Assembly: GCA_033063855.1 (NCBI GenBank)
Contig: CP093829.1
Location: 3,668,243 to 3,732,242, forward strand
DNA: 64,000 bases
Origin: Smittia aterrima
Taxonomy: Eukaryota; Arthropoda; Insecta; Diptera; Chironomidae
Direction of reading: 5' to 3'
The notes beneath the pieces were generated by a model that saw only the letters and a program-made list of their open reading frames with translations, was not told the DNA's origin and searched no databases. The position numbers were made by a program, and so were the translations under genes. Shown piece after piece: positions 1 through 10,234 of the stretch (positions within the stretch are counted from its first letter, which is position 1; each line of letters opens with the position of its first letter).

Positions 1-1989
1 CGTGAAAAGTTATGATTGTCAATTGGGCAAATCAGGTTGGCGTGGAAGAGAGTCATGTGGAAATTTACGTCAAATCGTGATCCAAACTTTGTGCAATGTC
101 CGCAGTAAAAATCAGTTTCTTTTGGTACGGTTTCAATGTCTCTGATAACTACTTCGCATCCATTAATGAAGTTCTCCTTTTCAGGCTTGAACTGATAGTC
201 TTCATTTCCATGATTCTTTAGATGATCCTCCAGATCATTTAGATTCTTGTAGATCACTGAACATAACGGACATTCAAAGTAATCCATGATCTTTGCAATT
301 TCTATAAGGTTGTGATATTTTTCATGGCGCTTGAGGTATCTCTCATCCGTAAAGATTACGTCGCAATAGGAACAACTGCTGACAGCACAATTTGCAAATC
401 TTGAGACATGAACCTTTGCAGAATCCATGTCAACGAATACTGATTGGCAATCCGAACACGAAAAGTAAACGGTTTCATCAGCAGTTTGCTTTGTAAGAAT
501 GCGTGAGTTTAACGATCGTACGCTGCGATGTGACTTTCCTTGGCTCATGTCGATGTATACTGATGACGATGTCTGTTTAGCAGGAATTTCTGTTTCTTTA
601 GATTTGATTTGCTTCACTTGCTTCGAAGGAGAACTTTCTTCACCAACAAATTTAAGAGTTTGTGTTTTGGAAATGACTAAATTGTTGGCCTTCTTGGGAG
701 ATACAAGTTCTTCAAGCTTGTTCATACTGTTTCTTTCTCGTATTGCATGACGAATGAGATGCGTTTGATGATGATTCTTACGTCGAGACAGAAAATTGCA
801 TAAAGGACATTTCCAAGCTTTAACTAACTCCCCAGAAGAAAGTTCCATTTCAATTTCATGCGAGTCGATTTCATTTGCGCTGAACTCTTCGGGAATTTTA
901 TGTTTAAGCTGTTGATGAGTATCCCTTCCAGAGCGCGACACAAAAGTTTTTGTGCAATAATAACATTGAAACTTTCCTTCATTGATTTCGCTCATTGATG
1001 TGTCTGGCTCTTGTTTGATATCTTCGATTAAATCCTCATGGTCAAACTTCATAGAGAAATCTTGATTTTCCTCTTCAGTCATTTCCATAACTGATGAAAA
1101 ATCTTCTTCAAGGTATTCTTCGTTGATAATGTTTTGAGGATCTTCGTTGATAATGTTTTGAAGACCTTCGCTGCTTTCTTGAGATTCTAATGTTGAGCTT
1201 CGACTATTTTCTTCCTCTTCAGGGTTTGGATATTCCGAGAAACTTTGGTCGTTGCTGATCTCTTCTTTTGCTTGCAAGAACATTTCATTACGATCGAAGA
1301 CTTTGAAGTGAGTTTGCTCTGCTGATTCGTCGCTGCTGTATGGAAACACTGACATGGTTAGTTTTCTTTTGCTGTCACTAAAAATGAAGAAAGATAATTG
1401 AACTGAATATAAAGTTGGATTATTCAGCTCACCTGTCTGTGTTTTGAGGAATGATTACAACTTTGTCAGCATACTTTGAAACATGAACACTTTCATTAGG
1501 ATGTTCATTCAAGAACTCCTCGATAATAGTTTGCATGTCACTTTTAATTGAATCATTCGAATTGGTTGTTGAATTTGATTTTCCTGATTGATGCCCAATA
1601 AGAACTGCTTCGTTGTCTTCAAAGTTCTTCTTCAGCGTATAAAATGAGACGATGTGCTTCTTACATTCTGCGCAAATCTTGTTGGGAACGTCAGGAAGTT
1701 GGTTCTCGTCATGAATCTTCAATCCGATGTAAACAAAAATACTGTTCACTTCAACGAGTTTCTTCTCAATACAAAAGAATGTTTTCGTTTTTGAATAAAT
1801 TGTGTTTCCATCTTCTGCGTCTCCTAAGCAGAACCGGCAGGAATTTTCAGTCAAAAGTAGATCACAATTCATTATTTCTTGGATTATTTTTTTAGTAAAC
1901 AAACTACAATTCTCCTGCAACTGCGGTAGTTCTGATTTTGCTCTTCCCCTTGACGCGACAGTTTTGGCGGGAAAATTTTGATTTTCCAT
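1..1989 (-). CDS. ZAD-C2H2 zinc-finger transcription factor, 3' part beyond window
   Basis: Nuclear DNA-binding regulator of the arthropod ZAD family. Exon 1 (1989-1433) encodes a zinc-finger-associated domain: a CRFC pair about 50 residues from the first ATG and a CAEC pair about 55 residues later, the four-Cys ZAD pattern used for dimerisation. A 55 bp GT-AG intron (1378-1432) leads to exon 2, which starts at 1377 and stays open to base 1. Exon 2 begins with an acidic linker and then shows C2H2-like fingers read on the minus strand, for example CYYC...H near 960, CPLC...H...H near 800 and CSDC, CSYC, CPLC and CGHC pairs between 460 and 60. The stop codon lies outside the window. The start is uncertain: the ATG at 1989 overlaps a repeated 35 bp element, while the ATG at 1872 sits just before the ZAD and may be the true start. 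The target is unknown. Confidence 0.85.
1117..1164. repeat. 24 bp tandem duplication inside zinc-finger linker
   Basis: Two adjacent 24-base copies (1117-1140 and 1141-1164) differ at one base. The length is eight codons, so the duplication keeps the frame and repeats a short acidic segment (QNIINED-like) in the linker between the ZAD and the fingers. Confidence 0.85.
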
Positions 1990-2180
1990 GTGATAAATCC
2001 GCGTGTGAACAATTCTTCAGCAATTGCATTGCCACAAGGACGAGGAACACTTTCTCGATACAAACGAACCATCCAATCGTGTTTAGGGCCACTTTGGAAA
2101 AGAATTTCTCTTCCGTCACTTCCTGAGCTTTGAAGACTATTGATTGCGTGAAAAATTGAGAGCTTGCAATAATGAGACAA
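1884..2180 (-). pseudogene. Possible Tudor/SN-like coding relic overlapping the zinc-finger 5' end
   Basis: A 98-codon minus-strand frame overlaps the start of the zinc-finger gene in another frame. It contains a stretch resembling the end of extended Tudor domains (WMVRLY followed about 13 residues later by AIAEELFTRGFI). No convincing start, splice partners or remaining domain can be seen, and flanking DNA is not coding. It may be a relic of a gene broken by the neighbouring duplications, or 5' exon sequence of the zinc-finger gene. The Tudor resemblance rests on one short motif and is weak. Confidence 0.25.
1927..1961 (+). repeat. 35 bp near-identical element, copy 1
   Basis: This 35-base sequence recurs at 6516-6550 in the same orientation with two mismatches, and the similarity stops sharply at both ends. 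It contains the core GCTCTTCCCC followed by GACGCGACAG. Here it lies at the 5' end of the minus-strand zinc-finger gene. It could be a shared promoter element or a scar of local duplication. Confidence 0.7.
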
Positions 2181-2594
2181 CCGGAAACCTCATCACAATT
2201 AGCAACCTAATTCGTTTTGTAAATGCATTTCTTCACTCTTCATGCCGCACTATATTTAACTTTAGCATTTAAGAATTGCTTTGCAAGGTGTTCTAGCTTA
2301 TAATTAATTATTATTACGTTCTGTTCATTAGCTTTAAGAGAGTTTCTTAAAATCGAATTCAAGTCAAACTAGAAATTGCGTAAGTAAGTGTCTTAATTCA
2401 AATGTTTAACTTAAGTTTATTTAAAATGATTTTGCGTTCATTAAGTTTGGAAGTATCCATTAAGAAGATAAATAAAATAATTGAAATGCCTTACACAAGA
2501 AAAGTTTCTTGATTATTAATAAATTTCAGTTTTCTGCGAACATGAAGCGGTAAATTTATTTTAGAAAGTTTTTAAAGAAACAATTTACATAATT
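2181..2594. other. Intergenic, no gene seen
   Basis: AT-rich spacer between the 5' side of the zinc-finger gene and the 3' end of the first F-box gene. I see no supported coding or RNA gene here. Confidence 0.6.
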
Positions 2595-4001
2595 TCATTT
2601 AATTAAAAGACAATCAATTGACCTTACTGGTTCTTCCCTGTGGCGAACTCTTATATCTTCAAACTTTCTGTTCATTGATAACAATGTTTCAATTATTTCT
2701 TCGTTGATTACGAAAAGGTCAAGTCTTTTCACATTCGGCATTGACTGCAAGATAGTTATTAGTTCTAGAGTTGAAAGCTTGTTCGCTAATCTGAATTCAG
2801 TAATTGAAGTGGATATTTTATTTGGAAGTTCAATCCTGCTGCACATCAATAAAAGAAGGCTAAAACTCTTTAGCTTCGGTAATTTCATTATCTCGTCGAA
2901 AGTAGAAGGGATGCAGAATTCTTCAAACTTCAAATATTCGAGATGATTGCCTTGGAGTTTAAGAAAGCCTTGAAAATTAGAACCGAGTTTAAAGCCTGAT
3001 TGGAATCGATGGACTGTCAAACTCTTAAGCTTGAATTGTACTCGCTTCCATTGGGTTTCCTCGAACATGCGTCTAAGGATACATGATTTAACTTTGAGAC
3101 TTTTGAGCTTGTTGGAGTTTTCGAGGATTTGTCTAAAAGTTCCATCCCAAACGAGTTTATTACAATAATCAATCTCAAGTTTTTCGATTGCAACAGAATT
3201 TGCCAAAAATCTCCCGTAAACTTTTTTCATGATTGAACGATCGTGAAGGCGCAATTTCAATTGTTTTAATTTTGGAAACTGAAAAACTTTCAATGGTTCA
3301 AACGTTGAATAATTGTGTGAACTATCGAATGCGTACAGATCTCTGCTAATGACTGAAAGACTTTCAACTGATGATTCGATTGTTGAAAATATGTTCCAAA
3401 TATCTAAACAATGTTTTCTGCTAAAATATTTATCATTGAGAGAAACATTTTTCCACTCGTGATTGCTTTTATGAATAAAATCAAGTTGCAACGGAGAAAT
3501 ATAATATTTGCTGATTAACAGCGGTCTATAGTTCGTTTCTTCTAGTTCTTTTTCTTTGTATTCATTTTCTTTAGCGCGGAAGCTTTTTCCGACTTGAATG
3601 CTCTGATATCGTCTCGAGCTATTCACTAGTAACTCGTAATCTTCCGAAAAGAATTCACGATTCTCACGAAAAACAATTTTAATGTTGGTCAATAAAAATT
3701 TCGAAGAAGCGATGAAATTGTACCAACTTGGACAGACTTCAGAAAGATCTAACAACTCTTGGCCGTTGAAATTTTTAAAGATCATCTCAGGAATGCCGAG
3801 AAATCGTGAGAAACATTCCAAAGGATCCAAGTTATTCTTCATCACTTCCGATAATTCGATCAGTTTTTCCTCGTGTTCTTCATTTGAAATTTCTGCTTTT
3901 GTTTCCTTCGCTGGCTTGCTCTCATCGATCGAAAACGCTGTGGAAATATTTCGTTTCGATGACGCTTTACTATTTGCGGCTGATGTTGAGCTTTGGTTCA
4001 T
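2595..4001 (-). CDS. F-box/leucine-rich-repeat protein, copy 1
   Basis: Predicted substrate receptor of an SCF-type ubiquitin ligase: the F-box would bind Skp1 and the LRR-like C-terminus the substrate. The single coding exon encodes 468 residues. An F-box is visible around residues 65-105 (IPEMIFKNFNGQELLDLSEV, then CPSWYNFI), after a short Ser/Glu-rich N-terminus. The remainder has irregular leucine repeats (FPKLKQLKLRL, LEKLEIDYC-like) of the type seen in insect F-box expansions. A 5' UTR intron (4014-4080) and a TATA box (4130-4137) lie upstream. It is a close tandem paralog of 4578-5975. Substrate unknown. Confidence 0.85.
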   Translation of the reverse strand: MNQSSTSAANSKASSKRNISTAFSIDESKPAKETKAEISNEEHEEKLIELSEVMKNNLDPLECFSRFLGIPEMIFKNFNGQELLDLSEVCPSWYNFIASSKFLLTNIKIVFRENREFFSEDYELLVNSSRRYQSIQVGKSFRAKENEYKEKELEETNYRPLLISKYYISPLQLDFIHKSNHEWKNVSLNDKYFSRKHCLDIWNIFSTIESSVESLSVISRDLYAFDSSHNYSTFEPLKVFQFPKLKQLKLRLHDRSIMKKVYGRFLANSVAIEKLEIDYCNKLVWDGTFRQILENSNKLKSLKVKSCILRRMFEETQWKRVQFKLKSLTVHRFQSGFKLGSNFQGFLKLQGNHLEYLKFEEFCIPSTFDEIMKLPKLKSFSLLLLMCSRIELPNKISTSITEFRLANKLSTLELITILQSMPNVKRLDLFVINEEIIETLLSMNRKFEDIRVRHREEPVRSIDCLLIK

Positions 4002-4013
4002 CTTAATATTTAT

Positions 4014-4080
4014 CTAAAAACAAATAAAATTGAAATAAATTTGAAAATATTTTTGGAAACTTCAAGAGAGCGACTCTTAC
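4014..4080 (-). other. 5' UTR intron of F-box copy 1
   Basis: On the minus strand the sequence reads AAAAG|GTAAGAG at 4081/4080 and TTTTTAG|ATAAATA just before the ATG at 4001. The same intron is present in the paralog (5988-6043), supporting both calls. Confidence 0.75.
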
Positions 4081-4129
4081 CTTTTCGAATGTTGAAAGCG
4101 AAATAATTCGAATCGCTGACAAAGTTTTC

Positions 4130-4137
4130 CTTTTATA
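4130..4137 (-). promoter_or_regulatory. TATA box of F-box copy 1
   Basis: TATAAAAG on the minus strand, about 50 bases upstream of the 5' UTR splice donor. The matching position upstream of copy 2 reads ATGTACAAG, so the motif is missing there. Confidence 0.6.
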
Positions 4138-4189
4138 AACTTTTTCACTTGAATTCTTATAAGACAATCCTGATTTTCGAATCACAACT

Positions 4190-4577
4190 AACGTTAATTA
4201 AGTCCACAATTAATTCAAACTACAATGAATCACACAAAAGTAAATCAAATTATTAAAATTTTATTCTATTTACGTCTAAGAAGATTTCAATGCTTTTTAA
4301 TCGCTTATAAATTGTACCGCTCTTGTCTCTCACTTCGATTGTATCTTCTTCAAACACATCAATTCGATCGAGAATCACGTACGTATCAAGCAACAAGTAA
4401 TGAATGATCTTCAGGAAAAACTCCAAAAGTAAATGTTGTCAAAAATATGAAAATAGTTTTGCTGGAAATTAAAAATAAAAGAATAAAGTTTAACAATTTA
4501 AAAGCCGGTTTAAATAATTTTTTGTAAAAATTCCAGTGATCTATGATTATGAGGCGAAAATTTATTTCATAAAATTT
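4190..4577. other. Spacer between F-box duplicates with a degenerate minus-strand frame
   Basis: The left part (about 4210-4300) resembles 6190-6260 downstream of the second copy's promoter, so it is part of the duplicated unit. A minus-strand frame from about 4425 to 4258 reads plausibly (LDRIDVFEEDTIEVRDKSG) and ends in a stop, but is closed upstream by a TGA. It may be a broken terminal exon of the same relic seen at 6243-6503. Confidence 0.35.
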
Positions 4578-5975
4578 CTATTGAAACAATTTAGATAATT
4601 TCAATGGTTCTTTCATGTACCTAACTGTTACATCCTCAAACTTTCTTTTCAATGATAACAAAGTTTTAATCGTTTCCTCGTCGATTCCGATAAGGTTTAG
4701 TCTTTTCACATTCGGCATTGACTCCAAGCAAAATTTTAGTTTGTGAGGTTTAACCTTTAGCTTCATTCTTAGTTTAGTGATTGAGGTGGAAACTTCATTT
4801 TGAACTTTCATCCAATCGCTCTTCAACATAAAACGGAGGCAAAGACACTTGAGCTTTGGTAATTTCATTATCTCGTCGAAAGTATTAGAGATGTAGTATT
4901 CATCCAACTTCAAATATTCGAGATTATTGCTTTGGAGTTTGAGGAAACCCGGAAAATCGGAACCGAGTACCATGCCTGATTTATAATGAACTGTCAAACT
5001 CTTCAGCTTAAATTGTACTCGCTTCCATTGGTTTTCTTCGAACATGAGAGCAATGTGTCTAGATTTGAGTTTAAGACTTTTTAGGTTGTTGGAGTTTTCA
5101 AGAATTTGTCTAAAAAGTCCATCGTCAAGAAGTTCATCACAATAATCAATCTCAAGTTTTTCGATTGCAACAGAATTTGCCAAAAATCTCCCGTAAACTT
5201 TGTTCATGATTGAACCACGGAAAAGACGCAATTTCAATTGTTTTAATTTTGGAAACTGTAAAACTTTTAAAGGTTCAAACTCTAAAAATGAATCATTGAC
5301 TGGAAATCTATCTCTGCTGATGACAGAAAGACTTTCAACTGATGATTCGATTGATGAGAATATGTTCCAAATATCTAAACAATGTTTTCTGCTAAAATAT
5401 TTATCATTGAGAGAAACATTTTTCCACTCGTGACTGCTCTTATGAATAAAATCAAGTTGAAAAGGTGAAATGAAGATTTTGACTTTTGCCACTCTTTCAT
5501 TCATTTGTTCTTGAAATTCTGGACTTGAATAGTCATTTTCTTTATATTCATCTGAATCGAAATCTTGTCCGACTTGAATGTTCTGATATCGTCTCGAGCT
5601 GTTCATTAATAAATCGTAATCTTCCGGAAAGAACTCACGATTCTCACGAAAAACAATTTTAATGTTTTTCATTAGAACTTTCGAAGAAGCGATGAAATTG
5701 TACCAACTTGGGGAGACTTCAGAAAGTTTTAACAACTGTTGGCCGTTGAAATGTTTAAGGATCATCTCAGGAATGCGAAGGAATCGTGAGAAATATTCCA
5801 AAGGATCCACGTTATTCTTCGTTACTTCCAATAATTCGATCACTTCATGTTCTTCATTTGAAATTTCTATTTTAATTTGCTTCGCTGGCTTGCTCTCATC
5901 GATCGAAAACGCTGTGGAAATATTTCGTTTTGATGACGCTTCACTATTTGCGGCTGATGTTGAGCTTTGGTTCAT
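4578..5975 (-). CDS. F-box/leucine-rich-repeat protein, copy 2
   Basis: Tandem paralog of the gene at 2595-4001, 465 residues, same strand. The F-box region (IPEMILKHFNGQQLLKLSEV, then SPSWYNFI) and the leucine-rich C-terminal half align along the whole length. The differences are concentrated in a short acidic insertion after the F-box and in the last 100 residues, as expected for diverging substrate-binding surfaces. A 5' UTR intron (5988-6043) is conserved. The TATA box of copy 1 is not conserved, so expression may differ. The role as an SCF receptor is inferred from the domains. Confidence 0.85.
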   Translation of the reverse strand: MNQSSTSAANSEASSKRNISTAFSIDESKPAKQIKIEISNEEHEVIELLEVTKNNVDPLEYFSRFLRIPEMILKHFNGQQLLKLSEVSPSWYNFIASSKVLMKNIKIVFRENREFFPEDYDLLMNSSRRYQNIQVGQDFDSDEYKENDYSSPEFQEQMNERVAKVKIFISPFQLDFIHKSSHEWKNVSLNDKYFSRKHCLDIWNIFSSIESSVESLSVISRDRFPVNDSFLEFEPLKVLQFPKLKQLKLRLFRGSIMNKVYGRFLANSVAIEKLEIDYCDELLDDGLFRQILENSNNLKSLKLKSRHIALMFEENQWKRVQFKLKSLTVHYKSGMVLGSDFPGFLKLQSNNLEYLKLDEYYISNTFDEIMKLPKLKCLCLRFMLKSDWMKVQNEVSTSITKLRMKLKVKPHKLKFCLESMPNVKRLNLIGIDEETIKTLLSLKRKFEDVTVRYMKEPLKLSKLFQ

Positions 5976-5987
5976 CTTAATATTTAT

Positions 5988-6043
5988 CTAAAAACAAATA
6001 AATTTGAAAATATTTATGGAAACTTCGAGAGAGCGACTCTTAC
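5988..6043 (-). other. 5' UTR intron of F-box copy 2
   Basis: Same donor (AAAAG|GTAAGAG) and acceptor (TTTTTAG|ATAAATA) as the intron in copy 1, only slightly shorter. Confidence 0.75.
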
Positions 6044-6242
6044 CTTTTCGAATGTTGAAAGCGAAATAATTCGAATGCTGACAAAGTTTTCCTTGTACAT
6101 ATTTACTTTCTCACTTGAATTCTAATAAGACAATCCTGATTTTCGAATCACGGCGAGAAAACCATTCGTTAGACAACTAACAAGATTCGAACTACAATGA
6201 ATTAATTCAGAAAGAATTGGTAAAGTTTTATTTTATTCGAGT

Positions 6243-6503
6243 TTAAGTATTTTTTAATGAAAAGTTTCCCTTGTTGCCGCCGCTCTGTTTCGTCAACAAA
6301 TTCTTTCTTGATGAACTGGGCGACTTAGAAAGGGATAATCGACTTTTAACGATTTGGCCGTGATAATCAGCTTCGACTTCTCGAGCAAAAACGACGATAG
6401 GATCGTGCTAAAATGAATTTTGCAAAGGGTAAGAGAGGGTTTCAAATCTTACTCCAAAAGTTCCACGGAAACTTTTAAAACACGCGCCAAAATCAATGAA
6501 GAC
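6243..6503 (-). pseudogene. Two-exon 3' gene fragment (relic or short gene)
   Basis: Two in-phase open segments on the minus strand, 6503-6453 and 6407-6243, are joined by a 45 bp GT-AG intron (6408-6452) and end in TAA. Together they read 71 residues (starts VFIDFGACFKSF; exon 2 starts HDPIVVFAREVEADYHG), with a Ser/Lys-rich tail. No start is seen: the upstream sequence is a possible acceptor (CGCAG), the 35 bp repeat and then the PIG-O promoter. It therefore looks like the end of a gene whose 5' part was lost. Family not recognised. Confidence 0.4.
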
Positions 6504-6515
6504 CTGCGACTACGT

Positions 6516-6550
6516 TAGTTCTGTTTTTGCTCTTCCCCTCGACGCGACAG
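6516..6550 (+). repeat. 35 bp near-identical element, copy 2
   Basis: Matches 1927-1961 at 33 of 35 bases in the same orientation. It lies 33 bp upstream of the PIG-O start codon and just upstream of the minus-strand fragment. A promoter role for PIG-O is possible. Confidence 0.7.
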
Positions 6551-6582
6551 AAAAATGAAAAATAGTTTAATTAATTAAGAAA

Positions 6583-9500
6583 ATGGCTTACTTCAATTAC
6601 GTGTACGTTCTACTTTCATTTGCCTTCATCATCTCAACCGGAATTCACATCTTCTCTCGCGGATTCCTGCTTACGAGAAAGGCTCAAACTTCACAGAGAA
6701 ATTGTGATAAATTTTTTATTACAATTGACGGAAAACAATGTCTCAGCAATGATAAAGTGAGTGATGATGCAATCAAGGTGTGATAACGATGCGGCATTAA
6801 TTTCTTTCTCTGTAGATTACGTGTAGCGGTGAAAAAATTCAAGATTTTCTTCTCAAGAATGTAAATTTGTCGGCAGAGAAACTTTGCTTTGACCGGAAGA
6901 GCAAAGTAGTAATCGTTCTAATTGATGCATTGAAGTATGAGTTCGGAATCTATGATGAGAATCTCACAAGTCCGTTGCCCTATCAGAACAAGTTGCCCAT
7001 CATTCACGATCTCTTGAATAAACATCCAGACAGAACTCGTCTTCTCAAATTTCTTGCTGATCCACCCACGACAACACTACAACGTCTTAAGGGAATGACA
7101 ACAGGAAGTTTGCCGACATTCATTGACATGGGATCCAACTTTGCAACGCCCGAAATAAATGAAGACAATGTCATTGATCAAATTAACAGAAGCAACTTGA
7201 CAGCAGTTTTTCTTGGAGACGAAACTTGGGTCGAGCTTTTCCCAAAGAAATTCAAAAGAAAATTTGCTTATCCAAGTTTTAATATTCACGATCTCGATAC
7301 AGTGGATACTGGTAAGTTAAATTAAAAATGTGATTTTACATTGAATCTAATAAATTATTTTTTTTAGCGATTTTGAAAAATCTACCACAAGAATTGAAGA
7401 AGACAGATTGGGATGTCCTGATAACGCATTTCCTTGGTGTTGATCACTGCGGACACAAATATGGACCATTGCATCGTGAAATGTCTCGAAAACTAATGGA
7501 GATGAATGAAATCATCAAGAAACTATCGGAAACTATTGACGACGATACAACACTTTTAGTCATTGGAGATCACGGAATGACAACAACGGGCGATCACGGT
7601 GGAGACTCAGTTGATGAAACTGAAGCTTTGCTTTTCGCTTACTCGAAACAAAAATCATTTGTTCCAACAACGTATGAAAACAACGTAAACTTCATACAAC
7701 AAATTGACTTAGCACCTACGCTGTCGACGATTCTTGGAATTCCAATTCCATTTTCAAACCTTGGAACGCTCAGCCTTCAATTACTTCCTGATGTGCCAGT
7801 TGAAGGACTAAACAGACATCAGCTTCTTCAAGCTCACTTGTGGCACAATGCCAAACAGATCAAAAACTATTTCACAAAATATTCCGAAGACAACGGAAAG
7901 ACATTCTCATTTGACGACATGGAAGAATTTGAAAGCAAATTTGATATGCTTGAGCAAAGAGTTAGATCTCTTTTCACGGATGATGCATTTATGAGTTTTG
8001 CTGGTGATCTGAGACTCAGTTTAGATAATGTTTTAGAGCTGTGCAGAAGAATCTGGATAAAATTCAATCCAACGCTGATGTCACAAGGGATGCTCGTTAC
8101 ATTGTTAGGAGTTTTCTTTGCTTCAATTCTGATCTTCACGTTGCCTCTTAGTGAAGTTCCAAAAGTGTTTAATAACAAAATAATGAAGTTCTCGTTCCTT
8201 GCGACTATCGGAAGTGGTTTACTCGGATATGTGCTTCACAACGAGTTAGGATACGACGAAGCTTTAATCTGCGCTCTATTCTTCTCAGCAACATGTAACG
8301 CAGCAGTGTTCGGCTTCATCATCATTCAGAATTGGACCACGATTTCGGATGAAATGAGTTCATCGAAGAAGCTTCAAAGTCTCTTTCCAAGGATTAGTTA
8401 CACTTTCTCGATAATTGTGTTCTTCTCGAATAGTTTTATAATCCATGAGCAACAAATTTTGAGCTATCTACTGATGGGACAACTAATCTATGCCGTTCAC
8501 GAGCTTCGAAAAACAACAGCTGTTCTCGACATAAAAGGAAAAGTTAAACTCGAAGCGCTGGTGCGCTCAACCTTCGTTAAAGTAGCGACCACTTTAATTG
8601 CGATTTTCGTTCTTCTGAGGCTATCGCATAATTACTTCAAATGTAGAGAAGAACAAGGAGATTGCTGGAGACAAGTTCCTAAAGCAAAGGGATCAAGTAA
8701 AATGGATATAACTCCATTTATTGTATTGGCAGCGCTTGTTACCTTCTCAAGGATGACGCTAAAAGCTTGTGGAAATTTGACTGGATTCTCTCCACACGTG
8801 ATGGTAACGAAGTTCGCACCAATCATTGCCACAATAGCTGCGTCAGGACATTTCCTCTTATCACAAGAGACTGTCGTTCCTCAAATTCATCTCGACATTC
8901 TCGCTTGGGTTGTTTATGGAGTCTTCTTCGCTGAAGTAATTACCGTTTTAATCAGCCCTTTGGTTGTTTATTCCATCGATCCGAGAAGTGATCAGCTCAG
9001 CGTTTCAAACTACGCAAATGCAATCCCAGAGCTTTTCCGTCACGTGAAAAATGTTTTTAATCGTGGACCTCGAAGTGGAAGCGGACAGATACCGATTGTG
9101 TATGGCCTTGCGACAGTTTATTCTTCTGTTTTCACTGCATTCGCGACAGTTTTTGGAATCGTCTTGGCCTTGCTGTTGGGAGCAAAAGTATCAAACGGAC
9201 TTGTGATCGTGATTGCTGTCGCTATAGGAATTCTCTTCATTCTTTCTGTGCTGCAATATGAAAAATCAAAAAACCTACAAGAATGCCTTCAACCTCAATT
9301 CATTTTGATCGTAACATGGTTTCTACTCGTCAACTATGGATTCTATGCGACATCTCATCAACCAACGATTTCTCAAATCGATTGGAATCCTGCTTTCGTA
9401 GGAAGAGCAGCGAATTTTGACAACTCAAATGTATTGTCTGCTGTTTTGATAGTAATGTCAACATTCAGTTCTAATCTTATACTTCTTATCGTTTATCCAT

Positions 9501-9949
9501 TGCTGATAATGTTCCCATTCACGATCTTTGGCATTTATCCAAAGCTTTCTGTTAAGAACTATCCCAAAGGCAAAGAAAAGAATTCTGAATACAGAAAGAT
9601 TACTTTGAATCAAACAGATGATGACGATGAGGAAGCGTCGTGTAACGATTTTGACGTGACTCGAGGTGAAATTAATCTTTATGAAAATGAGAAACTTTTC
9701 ATTGCCTCAGTATTCACAGTTGGTTGTAAATTGATAATACTGCAGGGTCTTAAGACCTTAGCCTCAATGCTCGCTTGTACAATTCTCTGTCGGCATCTTA
9801 TGGTCTGGAAGATTTTCGCTCCTCGCTTTATCTTCGAGGGAATCTCAAGTTATGTCTCTTTCCTTGCCATAATCGTAGGATTTTTGTTTCTTCTTCGAAT
9901 TCATGCTTCGGTTAAACTTTTGGTCGATAAGATTGTTAAGAAAGCGTAA
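6583..9949 (+). CDS. PIGO: GPI ethanolamine phosphate transferase 3 (PIG-O-like)
   Basis: Endoplasmic reticulum enzyme that transfers phosphoethanolamine to the third mannose of the GPI anchor precursor, the group later linked to the protein. Exons are 6583-6756, 6816-7311 and 7368-9949, giving 1083 residues, close to the usual family size of about 1090. The N-terminus has one membrane segment. The lumenal alkaline-phosphatase-like domain shows the metal-site Asp in VIVLIDALKYEFG (residue 95), the catalytic Thr region TTTLQRLKGMTTGSLPTF (about 143), HFLGVDHCGHKYG, and GDHGMTTTGDHGG. The C-terminal half is a long series of hydrophobic helices. AATAAAG near 9995 is the likely poly(A) signal. 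The RLKG-MTTGSLPT motif and size favour PIG-O over PIG-N or PIG-G. Confidence 0.93.
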
Positions 9950-10234
9950 GAGTTGACTGCCAAAGCTTCTGTATTTTATAAAGCTAGTCTGAAAATAAAG
10001 ATTTTAAGTAGACAAAAATATGTTTCTTTGTCAAGTAACAAATCGGAGAATTATTTTCTATTTCAAGCGATTTATTAGTAACAGACAATTCCAGATAAAG
10101 ATAATTTTTCAACACATTAAATTTTGAGGAGAACTGAGCTTATAGCTGCAAAGCGTCCTCCTATATGTTTTAGATAAAAGTTTTTAAAGAAATTAAGAAA
10201 TATTTTTGAATTTTGAAACAGAAGCAAACCGATT

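Noticed and set aside
7373..9949. Separate 858-residue membrane enzyme
   Set aside because: It is exon 3 of PIG-O; the catalytic N-terminal motifs lie in exons 1 and 2 and the splice phases match.
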